From Agrilutibacter niabensis (lineage in GTDB: Bacteria; Pseudomonadota; Gammaproteobacteria; Xanthomonadales; Xanthomonadaceae): 64,000 nt of DNA. Shown in pieces: positions 32,997 through 40,916 of the stretch; positions within the stretch are counted from its first letter, which is position 1, and every line of letters starts with the position of its first letter. The notes beneath the pieces were generated by a model that made no database searches, had not been told where the DNA came from, and worked only from the letters and a program-made list of their open reading frames with translations. Made by a program: the position numbers and the translations under genes. The stretch is from assembly GCF_042657165.1 (NCBI RefSeq), contig NZ_JBHSNJ010000012.1, positions 558,001-622,000 on the forward strand, in the 5' to 3' direction.

Positions 32997-33148
32997 TGGC
33001 AGTCGAGGGGCGGGGGATCAATCGCTCCTGCCCCGATAGCGGACTTCGGGAAAATGCCATCGGCTGCCCCGTTATAATAGGAAGTTGAGGGCTGCGCTCC
33101 GGGAAAATTGTGGGTCTTAACCTGTTGATTTGTCAGCAAAGTTGCCAA

Positions 33149-33199
33149 GACTCTTAATCAATAGGTCCAAGGTTCGAATCCTTGACGGCCCACCAAACA
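33149..33199 (+). pseudogene. 3' half-copy of tRNA-Lys (attR-like direct repeat)
   Basis: 51 bases identical to the 3' portion of tRNA-Lys at 31117-31167, lacking the acceptor 5' strand and D-arm, so it cannot give a tRNA. Upstream sequence differs completely from the real gene. Best read as the right attachment site. Confidence 0.85.
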
Positions 33200-33202
33200 C
33201 AG

Positions 33203-33234
33203 AACGCCCGGCCGAAAGCCGGGCGTTTTGCTTT
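33203..33234 (+). terminator. intrinsic terminator after the tRNA-Lys half-copy
   Basis: AACGCCCGGC and GCCGGGCGTT with a CGAAA loop, followed by TTGCTTT. It closely resembles the terminators of other tRNA genes in the window, so it was probably the original tRNA-Lys terminator. Confidence 0.85.
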
Positions 33235-33271
33235 CCGGGCCGTCTGATCGCCCGGCTAGAATGCGACCAGC

Positions 33272-33356
33272 GCGAAAGTGGCGGAATTGGTAGACGCCCT
33301 GGATTTAGGTTCCAGTGCCGCAAGGCGTGCGGGTTCGAGTCCCGCCTTTCGCACCA
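33272..33356 (+). tRNA. tRNA-Leu(TAG)
   Basis: 85 nt with the long variable arm of a class II tRNA, acceptor GCGAAAG/CTTTCGC, anticodon TAG, encoded CCA. A -10 element TAGAAT lies at 33257-33262; no clear -35. Confidence 0.96.
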
Positions 33357-33613
33357 GCCTGTGGTCATGGGCAGTCGATCAGTGGGGGTGGGCGCTCGCG
33401 TCGCCATCTCAACGCCCGCCCTGTCGTCCGCCGGATAACCCACCAGGCCCCATTGCGGCCCAGCCCGAAACTGGCACCCAGCCCGATAATCAGCGAAACT
33501 ATCAAGTTCCGCTGTGGGCCGGTTTTTTCGGTGCCGCCGGCAGCAAACCGTCCAATCCAGCCTTCAAAACACCGCCCGCGGATCCGACCGCGCGGCAGCA
33601 GGAGTCGTCAGCA

Positions 33614-34915
33614 ATGCAAGCTTCGGTCGAAACCCTGGGCAACCTCGAACGCCGCGTCACTTTCACCCTTCCAGCCGATCGCCTGGAGAGCGTGGTTGGC
33701 GGCCGCCTGCGCGAGATCGCGCGTGGCGCCAAGATCAAGGGCTTCCGCCCCGGCAAGGTGCCGTCCAAGGTGATCGAACAGCGCTTTGGCCAGCAGGTCC
33801 GCGCCGAAGCCCTGGACGCGCTGTTGCGCGAAGGCTTTGGCAATGCAGTACGCGAGCATTCGCTGCAGATCGCGGGCAGCCCGCGCATCGAGCCGGCGAG
33901 CAACGAAGGCAATGACCTGTCGTACGTTGCCACCTTCGAAGTCGTTCCGGAGTTCGGCGACATCGAGGTCGCCAAGCTCAACGTGATCCGCCATGTGGCC
34001 GAAGTCGCGGACGCCGACCTCGATGCGATGATCGAGAACCTGCGCCTGCAGCGCCGGGCCTGGAATCCGGTCGAGCGCGCCGCGCAGGAAGGTGATGCGG
34101 TCGAAATCGAAACCTGGTCGCGGGCGGGCGACGAACGCGTGCCGGCTGAAGGCACCGAGCGCGGCACCACCGTCCTGGGCACCGGCACCATGTTCGCTGC
34201 AATCGAATCCGCGCTGGTTGGCATGAAGGCCGGCGAGGAAAAGGTCATCGATGTCGACTTCCCGGCCGACTGGCGCGCGCCGCAGTTCGCCGGCCGTAGC
34301 GTCAAGGTGCACCTGACCGCCACCAAGGTGTCCGAGCCGGTGTTGCCTGAAGTCGATGCAGGCTTCATCAAGAGCTTCGGCATCAAGAGCGGCGACGCCG
34401 AGCAGTTCCGTGCCGATATCCGCAGCAACCTGGAGCGCGAGCTGAAGGGCGCGCTGATGAACCGCCTGCGTCGTGAAGTGGGCGAGCAGCTGATCGCTGC
34501 TTACGCGCACGTCGAGATGCCGCCGCGCCTGGTCGAGGCCGAAGCCCGCAACATGGCCGTCCAGGCCGTCGAGCAGGCTCGCCGCCAGGGCCAGTACATC
34601 CCCGAAATCCCGGCGGACGCCTACCTCGGCTTCATGGATCCGGCCCGCAAGCGCGTTCTGGTCGGGCTGATCGTGGGCGAGATCGCCCGCCGCAACGAAC
34701 TGCGCCTGGACCAGCGCCGCGTTACCGAAACCCTGAAGCTGATCGCCTCGACCTATGAGGAGCCGCAGCAGGTCGTCGAGCTGTACCGCAATGATGCGCA
34801 GCTCATGTCCGGCCTGCAGGCGCGGGTGATGGAAGAGCAGGTGATCGACTGGATCGCCGAGCGTGCCCAGCACACCGAGCAGGGCCTGTCCTTCAGCGAA
34901 GCTATCCGCCAGTAG
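33614..34915 (+). CDS. tig: trigger factor (ribosome-associated chaperone)
   Basis: 433 residues, the normal length. It starts MQASVETLGNLERRVTFTLP, with AGGAG nine bases upstream; the open frame extends through tRNA-Leu but that is artefact. The ribosome-binding signature is G-F-R-P-G-K-V-P, the FKBP-like PPIase domain spans about 150-245 (QEGDAVEIETW), and the C-terminal helical chaperone arms follow. It receives nascent chains at the exit tunnel. First gene of the tig-clpP-clpX-lon quality-control block. Confidence 0.97.
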   Translation: MQASVETLGNLERRVTFTLPADRLESVVGGRLREIARGAKIKGFRPGKVPSKVIEQRFGQQVRAEALDALLREGFGNAVREHSLQIAGSPRIEPASNEGNDLSYVATFEVVPEFGDIEVAKLNVIRHVAEVADADLDAMIENLRLQRRAWNPVERAAQEGDAVEIETWSRAGDERVPAEGTERGTTVLGTGTMFAAIESALVGMKAGEEKVIDVDFPADWRAPQFAGRSVKVHLTATKVSEPVLPEVDAGFIKSFGIKSGDAEQFRADIRSNLERELKGALMNRLRREVGEQLIAAYAHVEMPPRLVEAEARNMAVQAVEQARRQGQYIPEIPADAYLGFMDPARKRVLVGLIVGEIARRNELRLDQRRVTETLKLIASTYEEPQQVVELYRNDAQLMSGLQARVMEEQVIDWIAERAQHTEQGLSFSEAIRQ

Positions 34916-35055
34916 CCGGTCGTCGGACCTTCCGGGCCCCGGCATCCCATTGGGCCGCCGGGAAGACCTTCGGGCGCGGCTTCGGTCGCGCCCGATGTTT
35001 TTGCGGGTGCCCCCCGCTTTTCCCGCCAGGGCGCGAAAGACGCCAGCCGCAACCA

Positions 35056-35084
35056 CTTGCGCTGGCGGAGCATTGGCCCCAACT
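35056..35084 (+). promoter_or_regulatory. sigma-32-like promoter before clpP
   Basis: CTTGCGC, a 14-base spacer and CCCCAACT resemble the heat-shock consensus CTTGAAA-N13/14-CCCCATNT: exact in CTTG and CCCCA. The -10 ends 34 bases before the clpP ATG. The same spacing occurs before lon. Confidence 0.45.
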
Positions 35085-35118
35085 TGCTGACATTGCAGAC
35101 CAACAGGTGCCGCCCCAG

Positions 35119-35745
35119 ATGGACAACCGAACCCACGCCCTGAACCTCGTGCCGATGGTGGTCGAACAGACCAGCCGCGGTGAGCGCGCGTACGACATTT
35201 ATTCGCGCCTGCTCAAGGAGCGGGTGATCTTCCTGGTCGGCGGCATCGACGACCATGTCGCCAACGTGATCGTGGCGCAGATGCTGTTCCTCGAGGCCGA
35301 GAACCCCGAAAAGGACATCAGCCTGTACATCAACTCCCCGGGTGGCATCGTCACCGCGGGCATGGCGATCTACGACACCATGCAGTACATCAAGCCGGAC
35401 GTGAGCACGATCTGCGTCGGCCAGGCGGCCTCGATGGGCGCCCTGCTGCTGGCTTCGGGCGCCAAGGGCAAGCGCTACGCGCTGCCGAACTCGCGCGTGA
35501 TGATCCACCAGCCGCTGGGGGGCTTCCAGGGGCAGGCGACGGACATCGACATCCACGCCCGCGAGATCCTGACCCTGCGCCAGAGGCTGAACGAAGTGCT
35601 CTCCAAGCACACCGGCCAGGCGCTGGAGACGATCGCCCGCGACACCGAGCGCGACAACTTCAAGAGCGCCGAGGCGGCACGCGAATATGGCCTGGTGGAC
35701 CAGGTTCTCGAGCGTCGCCCGGAAGACTCGATCCAGGCTGGTTGA
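35119..35745 (+). CDS. clpP: ATP-dependent Clp protease proteolytic subunit
   Basis: 208 residues. The start ATG at 35119 gives MDNRTHALNLVPMVVEQTSR, matching the conserved LNLVPMVVEQT propeptide junction; an in-frame GTG 12 bases earlier is less likely. The catalytic triad includes S105 in GQAASMGALLLASG, H130 in MIHQPLGG and an Asp in the C-terminal RDTERDNF region. It forms the double-heptamer barrel used by ClpX (next gene). Confidence 0.98.
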   Translation: MDNRTHALNLVPMVVEQTSRGERAYDIYSRLLKERVIFLVGGIDDHVANVIVAQMLFLEAENPEKDISLYINSPGGIVTAGMAIYDTMQYIKPDVSTICVGQAASMGALLLASGAKGKRYALPNSRVMIHQPLGGFQGQATDIDIHAREILTLRQRLNEVLSKHTGQALETIARDTERDNFKSAEAAREYGLVDQVLERRPEDSIQAG

Positions 35746-35895
35746 GCCGGAAGCCGGCGGCCTGGCCGCCAGGCAACCGAAATTGTTGATTCCGCACACA
35801 AATCAGCATGAAATCCGGGCTGCAGGCGGCCCGGAACGCTGTGGTATTCTCGGGTTGCCGGTCGACCGGCAACCAGCAACACGCAAGGCAGGGGC

Positions 35896-37179
35896 ATGAG
35901 CGACGAACGACAAGGCCGCGGTGACAGCAACAAGATCCTTTATTGCTCGTTCTGCGGAAAAAGCCAGCACGAAGTACGCAAGCTGATCGCAGGCCCCAGC
36001 GTCTTCATCTGCGACGAGTGCGTTGAGCTGTGCAACGACATCATCCGCGAGGAACTCGAGGAGAAGGCGCAGTCGGCCCGCAGCCACCTGCCCAAGCCGC
36101 GCGAGATCCTGGAAGTCCTCGACCAGTACGTGATCGGCCAGTCGCGCGCCAAGAAGACGCTCGCCGTGGCCGTGTACAACCACTACAAGCGCATCGAAAG
36201 CCGGCAGAAGAACGACGACGTCGAACTGGCGAAGTCGAACATCCTGCTGGTCGGTCCGACCGGCTCCGGCAAGACGTTGCTGGCCGAGACGCTGGCGCGC
36301 CTGCTCAACGTGCCGTTCACCATGGCCGACGCCACCACGCTGACCGAAGCCGGCTACGTCGGCGAGGACGTGGAAAACATCATCCAGAAGCTTCTGCAGA
36401 AATGCGACTACGACGTCGAGAAGGCGCAGCAGGGCATCGTTTACATCGACGAGATCGACAAGATCTCGCGCAAGTCCGACAACCCGTCGATCACCCGCGA
36501 TGTGTCGGGTGAAGGCGTGCAGCAGGCCTTGCTGAAGCTCATCGAAGGCACGGTTGCCAGTGTTCCGCCGCAGGGCGGACGCAAGCACCCGCAGCAGGAG
36601 TTCCTGCAGGTCGACACCCGCAACATCCTGTTCATCGTTGGTGGTGCGTTCGCCGGTCTCGACAAGATCATCCAGCAGCGCAGCACCGAAGCCGGCGGCA
36701 TCGGCTTCGGCGCCAAGGTCAAGAGCTCCGCCCGCAAGGCTGATACCAGCAAGGTGCTGGCCGAGGTCGAGCCGGAAGACCTGATCAAGTTCGGCCTCAT
36801 CCCCGAGTTCGTCGGCCGCCTGCCGGTCGTCGCTACGCTCGAGGAACTGGACGAGGCGGCCCTGGTGACCATCCTCACCGAGCCCAAGAACGCGATCACC
36901 AAGCAGTTCAAGAAGCTTTTCGACATGGAAGGCGTGGAACTCGAGTTCCGTCCGGATGCGTTGATCGCCATCGCCAAGAAGGCACTCAAGCGCAAGACCG
37001 GCGCACGCGGCCTGCGTACCATCGTCGAGAGCGTCCTGCTCGACACGATGTACGACCTGCCGTCGTTGGAGAATGTCAGCAAGGTAGTGGTTGACGAGTC
37101 GGTGGTCGAACACAAGTCCGACCCGTACCTGATCTATCAGACCCCGCCGGCCACGCCCAAGATTGCCGCCGCAGAGTGA
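35896..37179 (+). CDS. clpX: ATP-dependent Clp protease ATP-binding subunit ClpX
   Basis: 427 residues, full length. The N-terminal zinc domain has CSFCGK and CDECVELC (residues 17-43). The AAA+ core has Walker A GPTGSGKT, Walker B VYIDEIDK and an arginine-finger/sensor region KTGARGLR. The I-G-F loop that docks on ClpP is present in GGIGFGAKV. It unfolds tagged substrates and feeds them to ClpP. It is transcribed with or just after clpP (150-base gap). Confidence 0.98.
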   Translation: MSDERQGRGDSNKILYCSFCGKSQHEVRKLIAGPSVFICDECVELCNDIIREELEEKAQSARSHLPKPREILEVLDQYVIGQSRAKKTLAVAVYNHYKRIESRQKNDDVELAKSNILLVGPTGSGKTLLAETLARLLNVPFTMADATTLTEAGYVGEDVENIIQKLLQKCDYDVEKAQQGIVYIDEIDKISRKSDNPSITRDVSGEGVQQALLKLIEGTVASVPPQGGRKHPQQEFLQVDTRNILFIVGGAFAGLDKIIQQRSTEAGGIGFGAKVKSSARKADTSKVLAEVEPEDLIKFGLIPEFVGRLPVVATLEELDEAALVTILTEPKNAITKQFKKLFDMEGVELEFRPDALIAIAKKALKRKTGARGLRTIVESVLLDTMYDLPSLENVSKVVVDESVVEHKSDPYLIYQTPPATPKIAAAE

Positions 37180-37222
37180 ATTCCGGCGGGAATATCTCCC
37201 GCTCCGTGACCCCTGTTCAGCC

Positions 37223-37254
37223 AACGCCCGCAGTCGCTGCGGGCGTTGCTGCTT
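37223..37254 (+). terminator. hairpin terminator after clpX
   Basis: AACGCCCGCAG and CTGCGGGCGTT flank a TCG loop; the following GCTGCTTC is only mildly U-rich. Confidence 0.6.
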
Positions 37255-37318
37255 CTGCGTGCAAGTGACTGATTTGAAATGGCCTTCCCGCCGTTTTCGC
37301 GAACCGTGAATGCGTCCG

Positions 37319-37347
37319 CTTGCATCCTTGCGTGGACAGCCCCATAA
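37319..37347 (+). promoter_or_regulatory. sigma-32-like promoter before lon
   Basis: CTTGCAT, a 14-base spacer and CCCCATAA match the heat-shock consensus well, especially the -10 (CCCCAT). It lies 67 bases before the lon ATG. lon is a sigma-32 gene in E. coli. Confidence 0.65.
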
Positions 37348-37413
37348 CCGTCCGAAGTGCGGCCCCGAACCCAAGGCCGGCCGCAGCACCCGTCCAAGCC
37401 CCCTGGAGTTGCC

Positions 37414-39855
37414 ATGACCGTCCCCTCCGACCGCGAAACGATGAACCTGCCGGTACTGCCGCTGCGGGATGTCGTCGTGTTCCCGCACATGGTGATTCCG
37501 CTCTTCGTGGGCCGCGACAAGTCGATCCGCGCGCTCGACCTGGCGATGGAGTCCGACAAGCGCATCCTGCTGGTAGCCCAGCGCTCGGCTGAGACCGATG
37601 ATCCGGCGGGCAAGGACCTGTACGAAACCGGCACGTTGGCGCAGGTCCTGCAACTGCTGAAGCTGCCCGACGGCACGATCAAGGTGCTTGTCGAAGGCGT
37701 GTCGCGCGTCATCGTCGACCAGGTGGGCGAGAGCAACGGGGCGCTCGCAGGCCGTGCCCAGGTGGCCGACCCGATCATCGACCGGGACGAGCGCGAACTG
37801 GATGCGATCACCCGTTCGCTGATGGGCCTGTTCGAGCAGTATGTGAAGACCAACCGCAAGTTGCCGCCAGAGTTGATGCAGACGCTCTCCGGCATCGACG
37901 AGCCCGGTCGCCTCGCCGACACCATCGCCGCGCACCTGGGTGTGCGGCTGAGCGACAAGCAGAAATTGCTGGAAACGCACGAGATCGGCGCGCGCTTGGA
38001 GCAGCTGGTAGGTCTCGTTGACGGCGAGATCGACGTGCAGCAGCTTGAGAAGCGCATCCGCGGCAGGGTGAAGTCGCAGATGGAGAAGAGCCAGCGCGAG
38101 TACTACCTCAACGAGCAGATGAAGGCGATCCAGAAGGAGCTTGGCGAGATCGACGACGCGCCCAACGACATCGATGAACTCACCCGCAAGATCGCCGACG
38201 CGGGCATGCCCAAGCCGGTGGAAGCCAAGGCGCGCAACGAACTCAACAAGCTCAAGCAGATGTCGCCGATGTCGGCCGAGGCCGCGGTGGTCCGCAACTA
38301 TCTCGACTGGCTGCTGGGCGTGCCCTGGAAAAAGCGCACCAAGATCCGCAAGGACCTCAAGGCTGCTCAGGATGTGCTCGACGCCGATCACTTCGGCCTG
38401 GAAAAGGTCAAGGAACGCATCCTCGAGTACCTGGCCGTGCAATCGCGCGTAGCGAAGATGAAGGGCGCCATCCTGTGCCTGGTCGGCCCGCCTGGCGTGG
38501 GCAAGACCTCATTGGGCCAGTCGATTGCCAAGGCTACGAACCGCAAGTTCGTGCGCATGTCGCTGGGCGGCGTTCGCGACGAAGCCGAGATCCGCGGCCA
38601 TCGTCGAACCTATGTCGGCTCGATGCCGGGCCGCATCGTGCAGAACCTCAACAAGATCGGCAGCAAGAACCCGCTGTTCGTATTGGACGAGATCGACAAG
38701 ATGTCGATGGATTTTCGTGGCGATCCGTCGTCCGCGCTGCTTGAAGTGCTTGACCCGGAGCAGAACACGGCCTTCAACGACCACTATCTCGAGGTCGACC
38801 TGGATCTGTCGGAAGTGATGTTCGTCGCTACCTCCAATTCGCTGAACATTCCCGGTCCTTTGCTCGATCGCATGGAAGTGATTCGGATCCCGGGGTACAC
38901 CGAGGAAGAAAAGCTGAATATCGCCATGCGTTATCTGCTGCCCAAGCAGATCAAGGCGAACGGGCTGAAGCCGGAAGAAGTAAAGATCGCCGAAGACGCG
39001 GTGCAGGACATCGTGCGCTACTACACGCGCGAGTCAGGCGTGCGCAACCTGGAGCGCGAGATCTCCAAGATCTGCCGCAAGGTCGTGAAGGAAATCGCGC
39101 TCGCCGGCCCACCCAAGGCGAAGAAAGCCGGAGCCAAGCCGAAGGCACTCACCATCACGTCCAAGAACCTCGACAAGTACTTGGGTGTGCGTCGTTTCGA
39201 CTTCGGTCGTGCCGAGGAACAGAGCGAAATCGGATTGGTGACGGGCCTGGCCTGGACCGAAGTCGGGGGTGACCTGCTGCAGGTCGAAGCGACCCTGGTG
39301 CCGGGTAAGGGCCAGTTGCTGCTCACCGGTCAGCTCGGCGACGTGATGAAGGAATCCGCCTCGGCTGCACTATCGGTCGTGCGGGCCCGCACCGAGCGCC
39401 TCGGGATCGATCTCGATTTCCTGCAGAAGCACGACATCCATGTGCACGTGCCGGAGGGCGCGACGCCCAAGGATGGACCCAGCGCAGGCATCGCGATGGC
39501 GACCGCGCTGGTGTCGATGTTGACGAAGAACCCGGTCAAGGCAGATGTGGCGATGACCGGCGAGATCACCCTGCGTGGCAAGGTGCTCGGGATCGGCGGC
39601 CTTAAGGAGAAGTTGCTGGCGGCGCTGCGCGGCGGCATCCGGACCGTGATCATTCCCGACGAGAACAAGAAGGATCTCGCCGACCTGCCCAAGGCCGTTA
39701 CACAGGGGATGAAGATCGTTCCTGCTAAGTGGATCGACGAAGTGCTCGACGTCGCGTTGGAGCGGCCGGTGACGCCGACTCCGGCGATCCCGCCAGGCGA
39801 ACTGCCGGTTCCCGATGGCGTGCAGGCGACCTCGCAGGTCGACGTCAAGCACTGA
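37414..39855 (+). CDS. lon: ATP-dependent protease Lon
   Basis: 813 residues. The start has CTGGAG upstream and gives MTVPSDRETMNLPVLPLRDV. The N-domain (to about 300) is followed by the AAA+ module with Walker A GPPGVGKTSLGQ (about residue 357) and Walker B FVLDEIDKMS. The proteolytic domain has the Ser-Lys dyad: S690 in PKDGPSAGIAMATAL and K731 in GGLKEKLLAALRGG. It degrades misfolded and regulatory proteins. An Ala/Lys-rich linker (PPKAKKAGAKPK) precedes the protease domain. hupB follows. Confidence 0.98.
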   Translation: MTVPSDRETMNLPVLPLRDVVVFPHMVIPLFVGRDKSIRALDLAMESDKRILLVAQRSAETDDPAGKDLYETGTLAQVLQLLKLPDGTIKVLVEGVSRVIVDQVGESNGALAGRAQVADPIIDRDERELDAITRSLMGLFEQYVKTNRKLPPELMQTLSGIDEPGRLADTIAAHLGVRLSDKQKLLETHEIGARLEQLVGLVDGEIDVQQLEKRIRGRVKSQMEKSQREYYLNEQMKAIQKELGEIDDAPNDIDELTRKIADAGMPKPVEAKARNELNKLKQMSPMSAEAAVVRNYLDWLLGVPWKKRTKIRKDLKAAQDVLDADHFGLEKVKERILEYLAVQSRVAKMKGAILCLVGPPGVGKTSLGQSIAKATNRKFVRMSLGGVRDEAEIRGHRRTYVGSMPGRIVQNLNKIGSKNPLFVLDEIDKMSMDFRGDPSSALLEVLDPEQNTAFNDHYLEVDLDLSEVMFVATSNSLNIPGPLLDRMEVIRIPGYTEEEKLNIAMRYLLPKQIKANGLKPEEVKIAEDAVQDIVRYYTRESGVRNLEREISKICRKVVKEIALAGPPKAKKAGAKPKALTITSKNLDKYLGVRRFDFGRAEEQSEIGLVTGLAWTEVGGDLLQVEATLVPGKGQLLLTGQLGDVMKESASAALSVVRARTERLGIDLDFLQKHDIHVHVPEGATPKDGPSAGIAMATALVSMLTKNPVKADVAMTGEITLRGKVLGIGGLKEKLLAALRGGIRTVIIPDENKKDLADLPKAVTQGMKIVPAKWIDEVLDVALERPVTPTPAIPPGELPVPDGVQATSQVDVKH

Positions 39856-39917
39856 GCAACTGCCTGCGTTGAGTTGGATCGCGAGTCTGGAAGCCGCGTC
39901 GTTACTGGCTTTCAGGC

Positions 39918-39947
39918 TTGCGGTGCCGCCAATTTCGCTGGTATAAC
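39918..39947 (+). promoter_or_regulatory. promoter candidate for hupB
   Basis: TTGCGG (39918-39923), 18-base spacer, TATAAC (39942-39947). It would give a leader of about 125 bases. Confidence 0.45.
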
Positions 39948-40077
39948 GCTGCCAGCCGCGTTGCAGCTGCATACAGCGCACTCATGCGGCACACTCGATC
40001 GGGGGGCTGCTTCGTACGATTGCACTTCCCGGTTATCAGTACACTGCGGCGATCTGCCGCGCAGGGAGTCCATACGA

Positions 40078-40350
40078 ATGAACAAGGGCGAATTTGTCAG
40101 CGCCGTCGCCGACGCTGCTGAAATTTCCAAGGCCGATGCCACCAAGGCCGTCGATGCCGCCATCAGCGTCATCACCAAGGCATTGAAGAAGGGCGACACC
40201 GTCACCCTCGTAGGCTTCGGCACCTTCCAGGTGCGCGAGCGCGCCGCACGCGAAGGTCGCAATCCCAAGACCGGTGAAACGATCAAGATCAAGAAGTCGA
40301 AGAATCCGTCGTTCAAGGCCGGCAAGGCGCTGAAGGACGCGGTCAACTGA
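40078..40350 (+). CDS. hupB: DNA-binding protein HU (beta type)
   Basis: A 90-residue histone-like protein, MNKGEFVSAVADAAEISKAD, with the beta-arm signature GRNPKTGETIKIKKSKNPSF. GCAGGGAG nine bases upstream is the ribosome binding site. It binds and bends DNA without strong sequence preference. It is the usual downstream neighbour of lon. A clear terminator follows. Confidence 0.97.
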   Translation: MNKGEFVSAVADAAEISKADATKAVDAAISVITKALKKGDTVTLVGFGTFQVRERAAREGRNPKTGETIKIKKSKNPSFKAGKALKDAVN

Positions 40351-40377
40351 TCGACGCCTTCAAGCGTTGCACGCATC

Positions 40378-40405
40378 AAGCCCGGCGAGAGCCGGGCTTT
40401 TTGTT
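40378..40405 (+). terminator. intrinsic terminator after hupB
   Basis: AAGCCCGGC and GCCGGGCTT with a GAGA loop and a following TTTGTTT. Confidence 0.9.
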
Positions 40406-40521
40406 TGCGCAGGTTTTTTCTGGAGCGGATGCACTGCGTGGCTGTCGAAGGTGGCGTGGCGCCGCGCTACGCTCGGGCAGGATCGTCGCTTCGTCCGCGA
40501 CGCGCTATCATGTGCGGGCCT

Positions 40522-40596
40522 GGGTGCTTAGCTCAGCGGTAGAGCGTCTCCTTTACACGGAGAGGGTCGGGGGTTCGAAACCCTCAGCACCCACCA
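40522..40596 (+). tRNA. tRNA-Val(TAC)
   Basis: 75 nt, acceptor GGGTGCT/AGCACCC, anticodon TAC in the stem TCTCC/GGAGA, encoded CCA. A -10-like TATCAT lies at 40506-40511. Confidence 0.97.
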
Positions 40597-40620
40597 AGTT
40601 CGAGAATTTCAGGTCGGGTG

Positions 40621-40649
40621 TTGCGCAGTGCGGTTCCGATCTGTATTAT
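40621..40649 (+). promoter_or_regulatory. promoter candidate for tRNA-Asp
   Basis: TTGCGC, 17-base spacer, TATTAT, ending 14 bases before the mature tRNA. Read-through from tRNA-Val is also possible, as no terminator separates them. Confidence 0.45.
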
Positions 40650-40663
40650 TTTCGGCTCAGCGC

Positions 40664-40740
40664 GGAGTGGTAGTTCAGTCGGTTAGAATGCTGGCCTGTC
40701 ACGCCGGAGGTCGCGGGTTCGAGTCCCGTCCACTCCGCCA
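40664..40740 (+). tRNA. tRNA-Asp(GTC)
   Basis: 77 nt, acceptor GGAGTGG/CCACTCC, discriminator G, encoded CCA, anticodon GTC in the stem TGGCC/GCCGG-type with one wobble. Confidence 0.97.
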
Positions 40741-40748
40741 TTTATCCC

Positions 40749-40783
40749 GAAACGCCCGCAGAAATGCGGGCGTTTCGCTTTTC
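40749..40783 (+). terminator. terminator of the tRNA-Val/Asp unit
   Basis: GAAACGCCCGCA and TGCGGGCGTTTC with a GAAA loop, followed by GCTTTTC. Confidence 0.9.
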
Positions 40784-40916
40784 TGCGACCCGATCCCGGA
40801 AGGGCCCTCGCCTGGTCAGCCTCTCCGGGCAGGGGAAATTCCCACCGGCGCTCGACGCAGGGCCGAAACCCGCCCTACACTGCGCGGCTACGTTATCGCC
40901 CCTGATCGGTTACCCC

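Larger units (their letters stand above)
31168..33148. mobile_element. putative minimal or decayed genomic island in tRNA-Lys, carrying a SulP gene
   Basis: A segment of about 2 kb bracketed by perfect 51-bp direct repeats of the tRNA-Lys 3' end. It contains its own terminator just inside the left repeat, about 310 bases without a recognisable gene, and one SulP transporter. The terminator at 33203, just outside the right repeat, looks like the displaced original terminator of the tRNA operon. There is no integrase, so it is either a deletion remnant or mobilised in trans. Base composition is not obviously different from its surroundings. Confidence 0.6.

Noticed and set aside
33149..33199. 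Second functional tRNA-Lys
   Set aside because: Only the 3' part is present; there is no acceptor 5' strand or D-arm.
33456..33528. Terminator of tRNA-Leu ending in a T-run
   Set aside because: The only possible stem (GGCCCA with TGGGCC) has a loop of about 60 bases, too weak to call.
35803..38442. 879-codon minus-strand frame opposite clpX and lon
   Set aside because: Shadow; both plus-strand genes have complete motifs.
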